A stretch of DNA of 64,000 bases from Treponema sp. GTDB taxonomy: Bacteria; Spirochaetota; Spirochaetia; Treponematales; Treponemataceae. The position numbers and the translations under genes are program-made. Location of the stretch: NCBI GenBank assembly GCA_017645785.1, contig JAGCNW010000042.1:1-64000 (forward strand), read 5' to 3'. Shown piece by piece: positions 31,311 to 38,078 of this stretch (position 1 is its first letter; each line of letters opens with the position of its first letter). The notes beneath the pieces are model-generated. The model saw only the letters and a program-made list of their open reading frames with translations. It did not search any database and was not told where the DNA came from.

Positions 31311-31372
31311 CGATGGGGCCGGACTATTCGCGCAACGCGTGGCGCGGAGGTCTGGCCCCGTCGTTTTTTTTT
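31311..31372 (+). terminator. Leader terminator 2 of amtB
   Basis: A 14-bp stem (31311-31324 with 31350-31363, two G.U pairs) encloses an inner CGCGC/GCGCG stem, followed by nine or more T. The Shine-Dalgarno AAGGAGG (31377-31383) comes right after it, so read-through of both terminators is needed for amtB expression. Confidence 0.85.
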
Positions 31373-31390
31373 ACTCAAGGAGGAAACGTT

Positions 31391-33097
31391 ATGAGTGAAG
31401 TTTGGAGCGTATGGTTCCTAATCGGCGCCGCTCTTGTATTCTTTATGCAATGCGGCTTTGCCATGGTCGAAACAGGTTTTACGCGGGCTAAGAACGCGGG
31501 AAACATCATTATGAAAAACTTGATGGACTTTTGCATCGGAACGCCGATGTTCATGCTCTTAGGCTTTGGCCTTATGATGAGCGAAAATTATTTGTTCGGC
31601 GTTATCGGAAAGCCCAACTTGCAGCTTTTCACAAACTTTGCCGACCTTGACTGGTCAAGCTTTGTGTTCAACTTGGTCTTCTGCGCCACAGCCGCGACAA
31701 TCGTTTCCGGCTCAATGGCGGAAAGAACAAAGTTCAGCGCATACTGCATTTATTCCGCGGTAATCAGCGCGGTCGTATACCCGATCGAAGCCGGTTGGGT
31801 TTGGAACAGCCAAGGCTGGTTGGTTCAGCTTGGATTCGTTGACTTTGCCGGCGGAGCGGCCATTCACTCAGTAGGCGGCGTCGCGGCTTTGATCGGCGCC
31901 ATCTTCCTTGGCCCCCGCATCGGAAAGTACGATTACGACAAGAACGGCAAGGTCACAAAGGCCCACGCCATTCCCGGCCACTCTCTTACGCTTGGCGCTT
32001 TGGGAACGTTCATCTTGTGGTTCGGTTGGTACGGATTCAACGGCGCCGCTTGCACCCAGTTGGAAGGCGTTGGCGGACTTGCGGCCGTTTTCACAACAAC
32101 GACAATCGCTCCGGCTGTTGCCGCCATCACAACGATGTTCTTCACTTGGTTCAAGAACGGAAAGCCCGACGTTTCAATGACCTTGAACGCCTCGCTCGCC
32201 GGCCTTGTAGCCATCACTCCGACTTGCGCCACTGTTGACGCGCTTGGAGCGACAATCATCGGAATCGTAGCCGGCATCATCGTAGTAATCGTTGTAGAAG
32301 GCTTGGACCTCAAGCTTCACATCGACGACCCGGTTGGAGCCGTAGGCGTTCACCTTGCCAACGGCATTTGGGGAACTTTGTCTGACGGTTTGTTCAACGT
32401 AGAGAGCGGCGTTTTCTACGGCGGCGGATTCGGACACCTTGGCGTTCAGGCCTTGGGCGAATTTACAATCGTCGCTTGGACAACAGTGTGCATGATAATC
32501 ACGTTCACCTTGATCAAGAAGTTCCACGGCCTTCGCGCCAGCCGCGAGGAAGAAGTAATCGGCCTTGACAAGCTGGAGCACGGAATCGACAGCGCTTACG
32601 GCGGATTCATCATGGCTCCGCAAGTTATGACAGAAGGCGCCGCTGGAATCGGCGGACTTAGCGCCGCAAATCTTGGCGAAGGCGTTACCGGCGACGTTCC
32701 TGTTGAAAAGGCCGTTCCTGTGACAAAGGCTTCAAAAAAGCCCGGCGCCAAGTTCCATATGGTTACGATCATCACTCGCGCCAGCAAGTTCGACGAGCTT
32801 AAGCACGCGATGAACGACATCAACGTTACCGGCATGACAGTCACAAACGTTTTGGGTTGCGGCGTTCAGCACGGACACGTCCAAAAGTACCGCGGCGTAG
32901 AAATGGAAATGAGCTTGCTGCCTAAGATTAAGGTTGACATCGTTGTAAGCGAAGTTCCGGTTGACCTTGTAATCACCGCGGCCAAGGAAGTTTTGTACAC
33001 TGGCCATATCGGCGACGGAAAGATCTTTGTTTACGACGTTCAGAACGTTGTAAAGGTTCGCACCGGCGAAGAAGGCTACGAAGCTTTGCAAGACTAG
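31391..33097 (+). CDS. Ammonium transporter fused to a P-II signalling domain
   Basis: 568 residues. Residues 1-410: Amt/MEP/Rh channel with family segments FAMVETGFTRAKN, GWVWNSQGWL and HLANGIWGT; the twin-His pore residues fit AAIHSVGG and GAVGVHLANG. A Gly/Ala-rich linker of about 45 residues leads to a full P-II domain (457-568) with ITGMTVT-like NVTGMTVTN, LLPKIKVDIVV and the nucleotide-site TGHIGDGKIFV and KVRTGEE. Tyr51 of GlnB, the uridylylation site, is Met here (YRGVEME), while Tyr46 is kept. The gate is thus attached to its own sensor and needs no GlnD. ATG 31391 is chosen for AAGGAGG. Confidence 0.93.
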   Translation: MSEVWSVWFLIGAALVFFMQCGFAMVETGFTRAKNAGNIIMKNLMDFCIGTPMFMLLGFGLMMSENYLFGVIGKPNLQLFTNFADLDWSSFVFNLVFCATAATIVSGSMAERTKFSAYCIYSAVISAVVYPIEAGWVWNSQGWLVQLGFVDFAGGAAIHSVGGVAALIGAIFLGPRIGKYDYDKNGKVTKAHAIPGHSLTLGALGTFILWFGWYGFNGAACTQLEGVGGLAAVFTTTTIAPAVAAITTMFFTWFKNGKPDVSMTLNASLAGLVAITPTCATVDALGATIIGIVAGIIVVIVVEGLDLKLHIDDPVGAVGVHLANGIWGTLSDGLFNVESGVFYGGGFGHLGVQALGEFTIVAWTTVCMIITFTLIKKFHGLRASREEEVIGLDKLEHGIDSAYGGFIMAPQVMTEGAAGIGGLSAANLGEGVTGDVPVEKAVPVTKASKKPGAKFHMVTIITRASKFDELKHAMNDINVTGMTVTNVLGCGVQHGHVQKYRGVEMEMSLLPKIKVDIVVSEVPVDLVITAAKEVLYTGHIGDGKIFVYDVQNVVKVRTGEEGYEALQD

Positions 33098-33124
33098 TCT
33101 AAAATAAAAGTTAAAAATATCTGG

Positions 33125-33160
33125 GTCCGCCTTACTCCTGGGGCGGGCCTTTTTTTTGCA
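33125..33160 (+). terminator. Terminator of amtB
   Basis: GGTCCGCC and GGCGGGCC arms around an 8-10-base loop, then a run of eight T ending near 33158. Confidence 0.88.
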
Positions 33161-33178
33161 AAAATGTATTGATGCCAC

Positions 33179-33207
33179 TTGACATAATGCGCGAATTCCT
33201 TTATAAA
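33179..33207 (+). promoter_or_regulatory. Promoter of fur/zur gene, predicted leaderless
   Basis: TTGACA (33179-33184), 17 bases, TATAAA (33202-33207); ATG 33216 follows after 8 bases. Confidence 0.75.
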
Positions 33208-33224
33208 TTGCAACTATGTTGCAA
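33208..33224. promoter_or_regulatory. Candidate Fur/Zur operator over the start codon
   Basis: Perfect inverted repeat TTGCAAC-tat-GTTGCAA directly after the -10 box and across the ATG (33216). The position would block transcription start, consistent with self-repression by the Fur-family protein it encodes. Confidence 0.55.
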
Positions 33225-33653
33225 AAGTCATACCACACCAAAACAAGCGATTTGATCTCCCAGTTCATACAAGCGAAAGTTGAGCGCGGATTTACAGCGG
33301 CGGAGCTTTCAGCCTACCTAAAAGAAAATGGCGTGGCAGTGAACAAAACCACCGTCTACCGCAATCTGGACAAAATGACTGAAAGCGGAAAGCTTACAAA
33401 GCGCAAGTCGATGGTGTCGGACGCCTTTGTATACCAAACGGCGGAAGAGGACGGCCACTGCGAAGAGCACATCCACTTTTTGTGCAACAAATGCGGCTCG
33501 GTAATCCATCTTTCCGACAAAAAAACGGAGCAATACTTAAAGTCAATTTCAAAAGAGCTGGGATTGCAAATAAACCTAAGCCTTTCTTCGTTAAGCGGAA
33601 TATGCCCGCAATGCGGAAAAGACAAGGAAAAAACAAAAAGAGGAAAAAAATGA
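33216..33653 (+). CDS. Fur-family metal regulator, probably Zur
   Basis: 145 residues. Winged helix with VNKTTVYRNLDKMTESGKL, then the metal-binding domain with HCEEHIHFLCNKCGS (His cluster and first CxxC) and ICPQCGK (second CxxC), the structural zinc site. Fur-family repressors bind operators when loaded with metal. Direct coupling (ATGA overlap) to a ZnuA-like gene suggests that it is a zinc sensor. Leaderless start with an inverted repeat at the transcription start. Confidence 0.88.
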   Translation: MLQKSYHTKTSDLISQFIQAKVERGFTAAELSAYLKENGVAVNKTTVYRNLDKMTESGKLTKRKSMVSDAFVYQTAEEDGHCEEHIHFLCNKCGSVIHLSDKKTEQYLKSISKELGLQINLSLSSLSGICPQCGKDKEKTKRGKK

Positions 33654-34666
33654 AAAAGCAAATCAAAAAAATCGCCGCCATTTTCGCGGCCCTTGCCCTC
33701 AGCGCCGCGGCCTTCGCCGCTTCAAAAAAATCCATCGTTTGCATAACCTATCCCGAATACGATTGGATAATGAACATTCTTGGCGACAAGGCCGCAAACT
33801 TTAACGTCACACTCCTTCAAAACAACGGAACGGACTTGCACAGCTACCAAGCCTCAATCAAGGACATCGCGAAAATTTCCGTTTGCGACATGCTGGTGTT
33901 TGTAGGCGGCGAAAGCGACGAATGGGTAGAAAAAGCCGTCGCCGAGGCCAAGAACAAGAACATGGTTGTGGTGAACATGATGGAAGCCCTTGGCGACAAA
34001 GTCAAGGAAGAGGAAGTCGTCGAAGGCATGCAGTCCGAGGAAGAAGAGGAACATGAACACGAGCATGAACACGCCAACCACGACCATGATCACGACCATG
34101 ACGGCCACCATCACCACCACGACGAGGTCGAATACGACGAGCATGTTTGGCTTTCTTTAAGGAACGCCGCCGCGCTTGTGGAAGCGCTCGCGCAAAAAAT
34201 CTCCGCGCTTGATTCCGCAAACGCTAACGTCTACAAGGCCAACGCCGCCTCCTACGCAAAGGCTTTGAACGACCTTGACGCGCAATACAAAAGCGCGGTC
34301 GCGGCGGCCGCAAAGAAAACGATTTTGTTCGGCGACCGCTTCCCCTTCCGATATCTTGCCGACGACTACAACCTTAAGTATTACGCGGCCTTTGTAGGCT
34401 GCAGCGCGGAGACCGAAGCCTCTTTTGAAACTGTAGTTTTCCTTGCAAAGAAAGTTGACTCGCTTGGCCTTCCTGCCGTTCTTACGATAGAAAAGAGCGA
34501 CAAAAAAATCGCCAAGACAATCGTTTCAAACACCAAGACAAAGAACCAGGCGGTTTTGGAAATGGATTCGCTCCAATCAATCACACAAAAGGACATCAAA
34601 GAAGGCCGCTCATACCTTGGGGCGATGAAAAACAATCTTGAAGTCCTTAAAAAGGCGCTGCGTTAA
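33650..34666 (+). CDS. ZnuA-like zinc-binding protein with His-rich loop
   Basis: 338 residues, cluster A-I metal-binding protein. Signal peptide at residues 1-24 (ALSAAAFAASKK). Family segments: YPEYDWIMNILG, LLQNNGTDLHSYQAS, DEHVWLSLRNAA, DRFPFRYLADDYNL. A loop with EHEHEHEH and HDHDHDHDGHHHHHD lies ahead of the DEHVW ligand, typical of zinc-specific ZnuA. The start overlaps the Fur stop by four bases. Genes for the usual ZnuB permease and ZnuC ATPase do not follow, so the cognate transporter must be elsewhere. Confidence 0.92.
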   Translation: MKKQIKKIAAIFAALALSAAAFAASKKSIVCITYPEYDWIMNILGDKAANFNVTLLQNNGTDLHSYQASIKDIAKISVCDMLVFVGGESDEWVEKAVAEAKNKNMVVVNMMEALGDKVKEEEVVEGMQSEEEEEHEHEHEHANHDHDHDHDGHHHHHDEVEYDEHVWLSLRNAAALVEALAQKISALDSANANVYKANAASYAKALNDLDAQYKSAVAAAAKKTILFGDRFPFRYLADDYNLKYYAAFVGCSAETEASFETVVFLAKKVDSLGLPAVLTIEKSDKKIAKTIVSNTKTKNQAVLEMDSLQSITQKDIKEGRSYLGAMKNNLEVLKKALR

Positions 34667-34679
34667 AGCAACGACGCCG

Positions 34680-34711
34680 TGTCATTCCCGCGCGCGTCGC
34701 GGGAATCTATT
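34680..34711. repeat. REP-like palindrome
   Basis: ATTCCCGCG and CGCGGGAAT arms around GCGCGT, preceded by GTC. Sequences of the form GTCATTCCCGCG...CGCGGGAATC are common extragenic palindromes in bacteria. Located between znuA and the next gene. Confidence 0.65.
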
Positions 34712-34730
34712 AAAAACAAGGAGGCAATGC

Positions 34731-35177
34731 ATGAAAAAAATATTTTTTGCGCTCTCGGCGCTATTCTTTGCGGCCCTTTTCGCTCCGACAGCGCAAGAAG
34801 TCCCCTTTGCGGCGCGGCCTCCAAAAATGTCTCCCGGCCAAAAAATCGACTGGGACTTTACAAAAATGAATTTCAATATGGCAAGCGGCCTTGTCTTTGA
34901 CATGATGGTTGACCCGCAAAAGTACAAGGACAAGACTGCCAAAATCAAAGGGCAATTCGCAAGCGACGTCCACCAAGGAAAGCGCGTGTTCGCCGTCTTT
35001 GTTTGGGACGCCACTGGCTGCTGCCCGACCGGCCTCAACGTCCTTCCGCTTGCAAACAAAAAATATCCCGCCGACTTTCCGACTGACGGAAGCCTTGTCA
35101 CCATAACCGGCGTTTTGGAAATGGCGAACCTCTTTGGGCAGGAAGACCTCTGCCTTGTGGCCGAACGCTGGGAATAG
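34731..35177 (+). CDS. Small exported protein with DATGCCPTG motif, ZnuA neighbour
   Basis: 148 residues from ATG 34731, after AAGGAGG. Signal peptide to about residue 20 (FFAALFAPTAQE). The mature part is mostly beta, with KTAKIKGQF, VFAVFVWDATGCCPTGLNVLP and GSLVTITGVLE. Small exported proteins with an adjacent Cys pair in a DATxCC context are, as I recall, frequent beside ZnuA in gut bacteria, so a zinc-related role is plausible. Fold may be OB-like. It is probably in the zur-znuA operon with a REP palindrome between. Confidence 0.6.
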   Translation: MKKIFFALSALFFAALFAPTAQEVPFAARPPKMSPGQKIDWDFTKMNFNMASGLVFDMMVDPQKYKDKTAKIKGQFASDVHQGKRVFAVFVWDATGCCPTGLNVLPLANKKYPADFPTDGSLVTITGVLEMANLFGQEDLCLVAERWE

Positions 35178-35238
35178 CGCGCAAACTAGACAAGCCAAAT
35201 CATTTCATTGTATTATTAATTTAAAAAAGGAACCAAGC

Positions 35239-35769
35239 ATGAAAAAAATTTTTGCAGTCTCATTCGCGATTCTATTTTCCGCCATTTCCCTGTCATGCCA
35301 AGAAGGCAAGTCGATTTACGACTATGAATTTGGCGGCTTAAGGAAAAACCACCTAATGTACAAAGACAAACCAGGCTATGAAATTTCGGAAGGCCCCGCG
35401 GACGACATTCAAAAAAAATGCGGATACAACAAACACTACACTGTAATGAACAAGTACATTTCTGTCATCTACTTAAAGAATTGGAAAGGTGAAATGCTTG
35501 CAAGCGTCATTCTGTATGAAAAAAACAATTTGCATCCGCTTGGCGCTTACATCGGAAGTTCCAAAGAAGAATTGTTAAAAGAATTTCCCCTTGGCGACAA
35601 CGACATCGACTCAGAAAAAGCGACTTTCTTTAAGTCAGACAAAAAACACAGAATAGAAGTCGGCGCGATTTACGTTGACGGCATTGTGGATGGATTTACA
35701 ATTCTCAATTGCGAATATGTAGATAAATTTCACAAAGTGATGGAGTCGAACGGCGCAAAGGCGGACTAA
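35239..35769 (+). CDS. Putative lipoprotein of unknown function
   Basis: 176 residues from ATG 35239, after AAAGGA. Signal peptide with a possible spirochaete lipobox SLSC (Cys19 or so). The mature part is rich in Lys, Asp and Tyr (YDYEFGGLRKNHLMYKDKPG; HPLGAYIGSSKEELLKEFP). The GSSKEEL...FPL pattern recalls small secreted domains whose strands repeat, but I cannot name a family. It follows the DATGCC protein by 61 bases and converges on a DUF2271 gene. Confidence 0.6.
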   Translation: MKKIFAVSFAILFSAISLSCQEGKSIYDYEFGGLRKNHLMYKDKPGYEISEGPADDIQKKCGYNKHYTVMNKYISVIYLKNWKGEMLASVILYEKNNLHPLGAYIGSSKEELLKEFPLGDNDIDSEKATFFKSDKKHRIEVGAIYVDGIVDGFTILNCEYVDKFHKVMESNGAKAD

Positions 35770-35792
35770 TTGCCAATCGCCGTCCTGCGCGT

Positions 35793-36425
35793 CTAATTGA
35801 ACGTAACGTTGATGATTCGGACAATCGTTTTGGCCGAATCAATGCCAGCGGAATTTTTATGAATGCTTCCGTCGGAACCGTCGGGCGAGCCTGAGCCGAT
35901 CAATTCAAACGTCAGCTCTTCTTTTTGTCCGGCAGGAACGACAGCTTGGTAAACAAGCGAAGGCTGGCCGTTGACGCCGGAATTCTTTTTTGTCCAGGTT
36001 GAATTGTAGTCAAAGCTTGCGTTCACTTCCACCTTAATCACGCAAGAGGCATCGCCGATCTTTTGCTTAAAGACAAGGCCGCCTTTTGGCGTCGCGCTTG
36101 TCACCGCGTCGATTTCTTTTTCTTCAGGGGAACTGTTTTTGACGGCTGACTTTTTGGCGTCATGCTTTGAGACGTGGTACCAAACAGGGAGCGATTCGGG
36201 CCGGCCTTCTTTAGGGCCAAAAATCCAAGAAAGGCCGCTTGCCTTTTGAGTTACGTAAAGAGTCTTTATGTAGCGGCCCTGTTCGTCTTCCACCCAGACC
36301 GCAAGCTGAGGATCCTTTCCGCTTTTCCATCCGTCGCCTGCGCCGATTGACACAGTCACTTCTCTTGCATGGACGAACGCTGCCATCGCTAAAAACGCGA
36401 ACAAAACTACAAAAATTTTCTTCAT
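35793..36425 (-). CDS. DUF2271-type periplasmic protein
   Basis: 210 residues with a clear signal peptide (residues 1-20, AAFVHA). The mature protein resembles DUF2271: QLAVWVEDEQGRYIKTLYVT, LPVWYHVS, DAVTSATPKGG and SLVYQAVV. The family occurs with redox or metal-linked exported proteins; the function is unknown. TSATPKGG resembles flavin-related loops seen beside FMN-binding partners, but that is only a hint. Confidence 0.65.
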   Translation of the reverse strand: MKKIFVVLFAFLAMAAFVHAREVTVSIGAGDGWKSGKDPQLAVWVEDEQGRYIKTLYVTQKASGLSWIFGPKEGRPESLPVWYHVSKHDAKKSAVKNSSPEEKEIDAVTSATPKGGLVFKQKIGDASCVIKVEVNASFDYNSTWTKKNSGVNGQPSLVYQAVVPAGQKEELTFELIGSGSPDGSDGSIHKNSAGIDSAKTIVRIINVTFN

Positions 36426-36497
36426 AAAACAAACCTCGCTTTTTCTAATCTAGCGTTTTCCCGCGTCAAACGCAAGTGGGGCATTGCGGCCCGCCTC

Positions 36498-36526
36498 TTG
36501 CGCAAAATTCCAAAATCATTCATAAT
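36498..36526 (+). promoter_or_regulatory. Promoter of Cof-type HAD gene, predicted leaderless
   Basis: TTGCGC (36498-36503), 17 bases, CATAAT (36521-36526); ATG 36532 follows after 5 bases. Confidence 0.5.
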
Positions 36527-36531
36527 GGATT

Positions 36532-37296
36532 ATGGAAAACATCTCTTTAATACTTTCTGACTTGGACGGAACGCTGTTCCGAGACGACAAAACAATCTCC
36601 GACTACACAAAAGAAATTATCGCCGCCGCGCAAAAGAAGGGAATCCTTTTTGGCATTTCCACCTCGCGGGCAAGGACAAACGTCCTTAACTTTTTGGAAG
36701 GAATCAGCCCCGACATTTTGATAACCAACGGCGGCGGCTTGGCAACACTCAAGGGCCAAAAAATTTATTCCTGCGAATTTTCGATAGAAGAAACGCAAGC
36801 GCTGCTCAACGCCGCCTTGGACGTCATGGGCGACAGCGGCTCCATCACGATAGACAACGAAAACGGCCTCTACTCAAATTCAAAAGAAAACCTTTCCGAC
36901 AAGTTTTGGACTTACAACGACTTTACAAATTTTTCGCAATCCTGCATGAAGCTTTGCGTTGAAACTTTGGACAAAGAAAAAGTGGCCGCCATCGCCGAGC
37001 GCTCGGGAATCCAAGGCTTGGACATCCATCCTTTTTCCGATATTCCTTGGTTCAAGCTGAGCAAAGGAGGCGCCACAAAAGAGCGCGCGATACAAGCGCT
37101 GCGTTCCAACCTAAACATTCCCCAAGAAAAAATCGCGGCCTTTGGCGACGACTTTAACGACATCGGCATGCTCAAATTTTGCGGATGGGGAATCGCCATG
37201 CAAAACGCCATTGCCGAAGTTAAGCAAATCGCGGACGAAATCTGCGCCTCCAACCAAGAGGACGGCGTCGCTCGCTGGATCGAGCGGCTGCTGTAA
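36532..37296 (+). CDS. Cof-type HAD-IIB phosphatase
   Basis: 254 residues: LSDLDGTLFRDD (nucleophile), LFGISTSRAR, ITNGGG, SKGGATKERAIQ (catalytic Lys) and FGDDFNDIGML (Mg site). The C2-type cap is in the middle. Cof-like enzymes dephosphorylate sugar phosphates or cofactors such as FMN and PLP; which one is not predictable. Confidence 0.88.
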   Translation: MENISLILSDLDGTLFRDDKTISDYTKEIIAAAQKKGILFGISTSRARTNVLNFLEGISPDILITNGGGLATLKGQKIYSCEFSIEETQALLNAALDVMGDSGSITIDNENGLYSNSKENLSDKFWTYNDFTNFSQSCMKLCVETLDKEKVAAIAERSGIQGLDIHPFSDIPWFKLSKGGATKERAIQALRSNLNIPQEKIAAFGDDFNDIGMLKFCGWGIAMQNAIAEVKQIADEICASNQEDGVARWIERLL

Positions 37297-37312
37297 AATG
37301 GGAACGCTCCCC

Positions 37313-37341
37313 TTGCGCCAAAAAACTTAATCAAGTATCAT
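37313..37341 (+). promoter_or_regulatory. Promoter of XRE gene, predicted leaderless
   Basis: TTGCGC (37313-37318), 17 bases, TATCAT (37336-37341); ATG 37348 follows after 6 bases. Confidence 0.5.
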
Positions 37342-37347
37342 AAAATC

Positions 37348-37668
37348 ATGAGTTTTTCAGCAAATCTTAAGGCGCTACTTTGCAAGCGAAAAATGCAAAT
37401 AAAGGATCTTTCCGCGCAAACCGGAATAAGCAAAAACACGATTGACAACTACTTGTCCGGGCAAAAGTCGCTGCCAAACGCTGAAAACGCCATAAAAATC
37501 GCAAAAGTCCTTAACACAAGCGTGGAATTTCTTGTCACAGGCAAGAAAAGCGCCGACGCTCCCTCAAGATACAAAAAACTTTACGACGCGATAGAAAGGC
37601 TTGACGACAAAGATTTTTCGGCGGTCGTCTTTTTGGTCACAACAATGCTCCACCATTACAAAGACTGA
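37348..37668 (+). CDS. XRE-family HTH regulator
   Basis: 106 residues. Residues 5-65 form a Cro/C1-type HTH (MQIKDLSAQTGISKNTIDNY, then SLPNAENAIKIAKVL and VEFLVTGK). The short C-terminal helix region (RYKKLYDAIERLDDKDFSAVV) may dimerise. Target unknown. Neither a toxin partner nor a prophage is next to it. Confidence 0.85.
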   Translation: MSFSANLKALLCKRKMQIKDLSAQTGISKNTIDNYLSGQKSLPNAENAIKIAKVLNTSVEFLVTGKKSADAPSRYKKLYDAIERLDDKDFSAVVFLVTTMLHHYKD

Positions 37669-37687
37669 CGCTTCTTGCAAAAAACAC

Positions 37688-37716
37688 TTGACAAAAACGC
37701 GCCAACGCAATATATT
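37688..37716 (+). promoter_or_regulatory. Promoter of arsR-P-type ATPase operon
   Basis: TTGACA (37688-37693), 17 bases, TATATT (37711-37716). Followed at once by the operator below and a Shine-Dalgarno AAAAAGGAG before ATG 37766. Confidence 0.85.
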
Positions 37717-37718
37717 TT

Positions 37719-37744
37719 AATATATGAACAACTGTTCATATATT
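37719..37744. promoter_or_regulatory. ArsR/SmtB-type operator, 12-2-12
   Basis: Perfect 12-bp arms AATATATGAACA and TGTTCATATATT with a 2-base centre, three bases past the -10 box. It matches the 12-2-12 form known for SmtB/CzrA-type sensors. Confidence 0.9.
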
Positions 37745-37765
37745 CATTCATAAAAAGGAGCGGAC

Positions 37766-38068
37766 ATGCCTAAAAAAAGCGCCACCCCCGACGAAAACAC
37801 CCTGATTGACTTGTCGGAACTTTTTAAGATTTTCGGCGATTCGACCAGAATAAAAATTCTTTTTACCCTCTCGCAGGGGGAAAGGTCCGTCAACCAAATA
37901 GCGGCGGAACTTAACATGACCCAGTCGGCGATTAGCCACCAACTGCGCATACTAAAAACCAGCCGCCTTATCAAGTCAGAGCGGGACGGAAAGCTTAGCA
38001 TCTACTCGCTCGCCGACACCCACGTCGCGTCAATTTTAAGCCAAGGCCTTGAGCACGTAAACGAATAG
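37766..38068 (+). CDS. ArsR/SmtB-family zinc sensor (CzrA type)
   Basis: 100 residues. Winged helix with NQIAAELNMTQSAISHQLRIL. The last helix reads DTHVASILSQGLEHVNE, giving D-x-H then H-x-x-E at the spacing of the alpha-5 zinc site of SmtB/CzrA; the alpha-3 cysteine motif is absent. Thus it should release DNA on binding zinc (or cobalt). It lies 10 bases ahead of the P-type ATPase and controls it from the operator at 37719-37744. Confidence 0.92.
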   Translation: MPKKSATPDENTLIDLSELFKIFGDSTRIKILFTLSQGERSVNQIAAELNMTQSAISHQLRILKTSRLIKSERDGKLSIYSLADTHVASILSQGLEHVNE

Positions 38069-38078
38069 GAGGAAAAAA

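Noticed and set aside
31250-31375. ANTAR target in the amtB leader
   Set aside because: ANTAR hairpins have six-base loops with A1 and G4; the first hairpin here has a five-base TGTGT loop and a T run, so it is a terminator.
33845-34144. Minus-strand low-complexity Val/Cys/Ser frames
   Set aside because: Caused by the His/Glu/Asp repeat of znuA on the plus strand.
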